From Clostridia bacterium (GTDB lineage: Bacteria > Bacillota > Clostridia > UMGS1840 > HGM11507), in the NCBI GenBank assembly GCA_017414505.1, contig JAFQLQ010000031.1:62001-126000 (forward strand): DNA of 64,000 bases, in the 5' to 3' direction. Under the pieces are notes generated by a model. It had not been told where the DNA came from, ran no database searches, and saw only the letters and a program-made list of their open reading frames with translations. A program made the translations under genes and the position numbers. Positions 61,835 to 64,000 of the stretch are shown in pieces (positions within the stretch are counted from its first letter, which is position 1; each line of letters begins with the position of its first letter).

Positions 61835-64000
61835 ATGAAAAAGCTTCTTATTAATTTAATTTTAATTATTTCAATAATTTTATCAAATGCATCATTTGTA
61901 TATGCAAAAAACATACCGGATGCAGATAATGATATAGCTGTTGAATTTGTTGTGGCGCTGGGCATAATGGATGTTTCTGAAAACGGAAATTTCGAAGGCA
62001 CAAAAAACGTTACAAGAGCAGAATTTTCAAAAATGGCTTACAGATTGTTTAATCTTAATACTTTAATGAATGAAAATCATTTCAGAGATGTTTACGAAGA
62101 TACTCCCGAAGTAAATGAAATTAATGTTCTTCACGAAATGGGAATTATAAACGGAGTGGGAGACAACAGATTTGCACCGGACAGAGAGATAAGCGTAAAC
62201 GAAAGTATTAAAATAATCCTTGATATGATGGGGTATAAAAATTACTGTATTGCAAAGGGCGGATATCCCGCAGGATATTTAAGTACAGCAAGTCAGATAA
62301 GACTGACGAACGACTTCTCAGTTGGTGCAGACAGAAACGGAATTGCCCGTATTCTTTACAATGCTGCACTTTGCGAGGTTCCCAATATAAATAAAATAAG
62401 TGCAGACGGAAATTTCAATCTTTCTACCGACGGAACAACTCTTCTTGAAAGATATCACGATATTTATCTTACAAAAGGCATTGTAACTGCGAATCACCTG
62501 TTTGCAGTTGACGGAAAAGAAACAACAGGTTTTGGTAAAATAAGAATAAACGGAATACAGCTTGAGCTTGGGGCAGACCGTTACAGACTTTATGATGCAG
62601 TAGGGTATTATTCGGAAATTTTCTACAGATATGATGAAGAAGCCGACAAGAAAACTGTTGTTTTCGGCACTAAGGATGAAGAAAAGAGTAACGAAGAGGT
62701 AATTTTCACAGAGGATATAGAAAATTACAGTTCATATACAATTTATCTTGAAAACGATGATAAATTTACATTCAGTTCTTCGGCAATTGTACTTAAAAAC
62801 AACACACTTCTTCAAAGCTATACCAAAGATGATTTTACATCTGCTTACGGAAAAATTGTATATACATCCTATGGTGGATATAACGTTTTAAGAATTATAG
62901 ACTGGGATATATATGTTGTAAATTTTGTTTCTTATGATGAGCGAACAGTTTATAATAAATATTCTCCTCAAAAAAACTTTGTACTTAACGAGGGCGATGC
63001 CAGTATAACTTACAGCCTTCACGATGCTTACGGTCAAATTGAAGATTTTGAAAGCATAAGACCGGGAGATGTACTGTGTGTGGCTGAAGGAAACGGATTT
63101 TCCGACATTACAAGAATTACTGAAAAGAAAACGCATATCATCACATCTTCTGATGAGGATAAGTTTTATTATGACGGCGGATATTTTGAACTTGGTTCTA
63201 ATTTAAAAAATGCAATAAAAAGCGGTCTTGAACTTGCTCCTCAGATTGGCGAATCTATGCAGGTTGTGTATGATTTGTACGGACGTGCGGCAGGATTTTC
63301 TGAAAGAAGCAACGATGGCGAAATGCTTGTGTATCTGGTAAATGCCTTGTATAAATCCAATTTATCCGAGTTGTACAAATTCCAGTTTTTAACCGATAAA
63401 GGCGCAAAACTGGCTGTAGAAGCCAATGATAAGGTTGAATATGCCGTAGGAGATATTTCATCGGTAATTTCTGCGGAACAGTTTTATAAAAAACTGTTTG
63501 ACGAAAACAAGGATATTATACGTCAGGTTGCATATATAAAAATTAATGCTGATAACAAGCTTATATATTTTGAAGGTGCAACAGATGATGAAAACCGTGT
63601 TGACGGAAAGCTGAGTAAAAAGAGCGTAAGCGGAAATTACAAAAAAGAACCAATGAGTATTGATGGAAAAGCCAGCGGAGATGCGCAAACAGTAGTTTTT
63701 GCTTATCCTGTTTCAGACAGTGAACGCAGCAATATTGATTTGTACAATGTATTTTCGCTAAGTAACCTTAATAATAACGATTCATTTTCCGCAACAGTTT
63801 ACGAAAGGGATATTGATAAAATTCCCGTTGTTGCAATGGCAGTAATGCAGAACAATGTAAGCACCAAGCCTGCTTCCTTATTCATTGTAGATGAAATTAT
63901 AAAAGTTTACGATAAAGATGAGGGTGAAGTTTTTGAAATAAAAGGCTTTGAAAACGGAGCCGCATCTACTATAAGAGTTCTTGATGAAAGCGTTATTAAA
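61835..64000 (+). CDS. Large SLH-domain protein, 3' partial
   Basis: An uninterrupted frame of 722 codons from an ATG at 61835, behind GAGGAGGG, to the window edge; the stop lies outside. It has a signal peptide (1-24, ending VYA) and two N-terminal SLH repeats (about 27-75, with NVTRAEFSKM, and 82-136, with GIINGVGDNRFAPDREIS). A weaker third repeat (RNGIARILYNAAL) follows. The remaining 500 residues are a beta-rich, turn-rich sequence without a recognised domain. SLH repeats are N-terminal here but C-terminal in the preceding gene. Both genes probably belong to one surface-protein operon. Confidence 0.85.
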   Translation, partial: MKKLLINLILIISIILSNASFVYAKNIPDADNDIAVEFVVALGIMDVSENGNFEGTKNVTRAEFSKMAYRLFNLNTLMNENHFRDVYEDTPEVNEINVLHEMGIINGVGDNRFAPDREISVNESIKIILDMMGYKNYCIAKGGYPAGYLSTASQIRLTNDFSVGADRNGIARILYNAALCEVPNINKISADGNFNLSTDGTTLLERYHDIYLTKGIVTANHLFAVDGKETTGFGKIRINGIQLELGADRYRLYDAVGYYSEIFYRYDEEADKKTVVFGTKDEEKSNEEVIFTEDIENYSSYTIYLENDDKFTFSSSAIVLKNNTLLQSYTKDDFTSAYGKIVYTSYGGYNVLRIIDWDIYVVNFVSYDERTVYNKYSPQKNFVLNEGDASITYSLHDAYGQIEDFESIRPGDVLCVAEGNGFSDITRITEKKTHIITSSDEDKFYYDGGYFELGSNLKNAIKSGLELAPQIGESMQVVYDLYGRAAGFSERSNDGEMLVYLVNALYKSNLSELYKFQFLTDKGAKLAVEANDKVEYAVGDISSVISAEQFYKKLFDENKDIIRQVAYIKINADNKLIYFEGATDDENRVDGKLSKKSVSGNYKKEPMSIDGKASGDAQTVVFAYPVSDSERSNIDLYNVFSLSNLNNNDSFSATVYERDIDKIPVVAMAVMQNNVSTKPASLFIVDEIIKVYDKDEGEVFEIKGFENGAASTIRVLDESVIK

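Overview
The window is AT-rich, densely coded DNA from a low-GC, spore-forming Firmicute of the class Clostridia. Supporting evidence: a clostridial order of housekeeping genes (xseA-xseB-ispA-dxs-tlyA-nadK-argR-recN; asp23-nusB), the ctsR-mcsA-mcsB-clpC stress operon, lexA divergent from a yneA-like gene, sporulation and germination genes (spoIIR, gerAB/gerAC type), a ferredoxin-dependent 2-oxoacid oxidoreductase implying anaerobic metabolism, and S-layer-homology (SLH) surface proteins. Rhamnose isomerase, rhamnulokinase and two glycosidase-like genes suggest a plant-polysaccharide (pectin or rhamnogalacturonan) user, as in SLH-rich gut Clostridia such as Monoglobus. That placement is inference. 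No rRNA, tRNA, CRISPR array, prophage or insertion sequence was seen, and no gap without a gene exceeds about 270 bases.

Layout: 1-322 is the 3' end of ligA. 409-6827 is one operon: cell-wall amidase, yhbY, nadD, yqeK, rsfS, leuS, ruvX and a DUF1292 gene. 6881-9315 is a germination-receptor operon (GerAB, GerAC and a 55-residue two-helix protein resembling a D subunit). 9367-12308 is ygiQ-folD-rqcP. 12384-14721 (minus) is a sugar-acid operon (SDR, cupin, enolase-superfamily dehydratase) divergent from an AraC regulator. 15748-19132 holds pfkA, pyk and pgsA. 19173-23573 (minus) is the CtsR regulon operon. 23845-28331 holds argD, GNAT, DUF523, rhaB and ispE. 28382-31387 holds spoIIR, lexA, the yneA-like gene, a tiny eight-cysteine protein and an unrecognised protein. 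31449-41387 runs from a lipoprotein and methyltransferase through asp23, nusB, a GH43-like gene, exonuclease VII, isoprenoid genes, tlyA, nadK and argR. 41412-51920 holds recN, rseC, a P-loop ATPase, the 2-oxoacid:ferredoxin oxidoreductase, murD, three tandem M42 peptidase paralogues and an SSB-like protein. 51960-56527 (minus) holds tgt, queA, a SpoIID-like gene and uppP. 56708-59953 holds rhaA and a convergent TIM-barrel glycosidase. 60147-64000 holds two SLH proteins, the second cut by the window end.

The most notable signals are these. (1) At both spoIIR and the ger operon, an intrinsic terminator hairpin carries the next gene's ribosome-binding site in its 3' arm. A candidate forespore sigma promoter threads the same hairpin with almost identical geometry, so readthrough RNA would hide the site while forespore-initiated RNA would expose it. 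(2) The third M42 paralogue has lost every metal ligand, suggesting a pseudo-subunit. (3) Small genes of 55 and 56 codons are easily missed: the D-subunit-like membrane protein and the CxxC-repeat protein. (4) pfkA appears to lack a normal start codon. (5) A GH43-like gene sits inside the nusB-xseA block.
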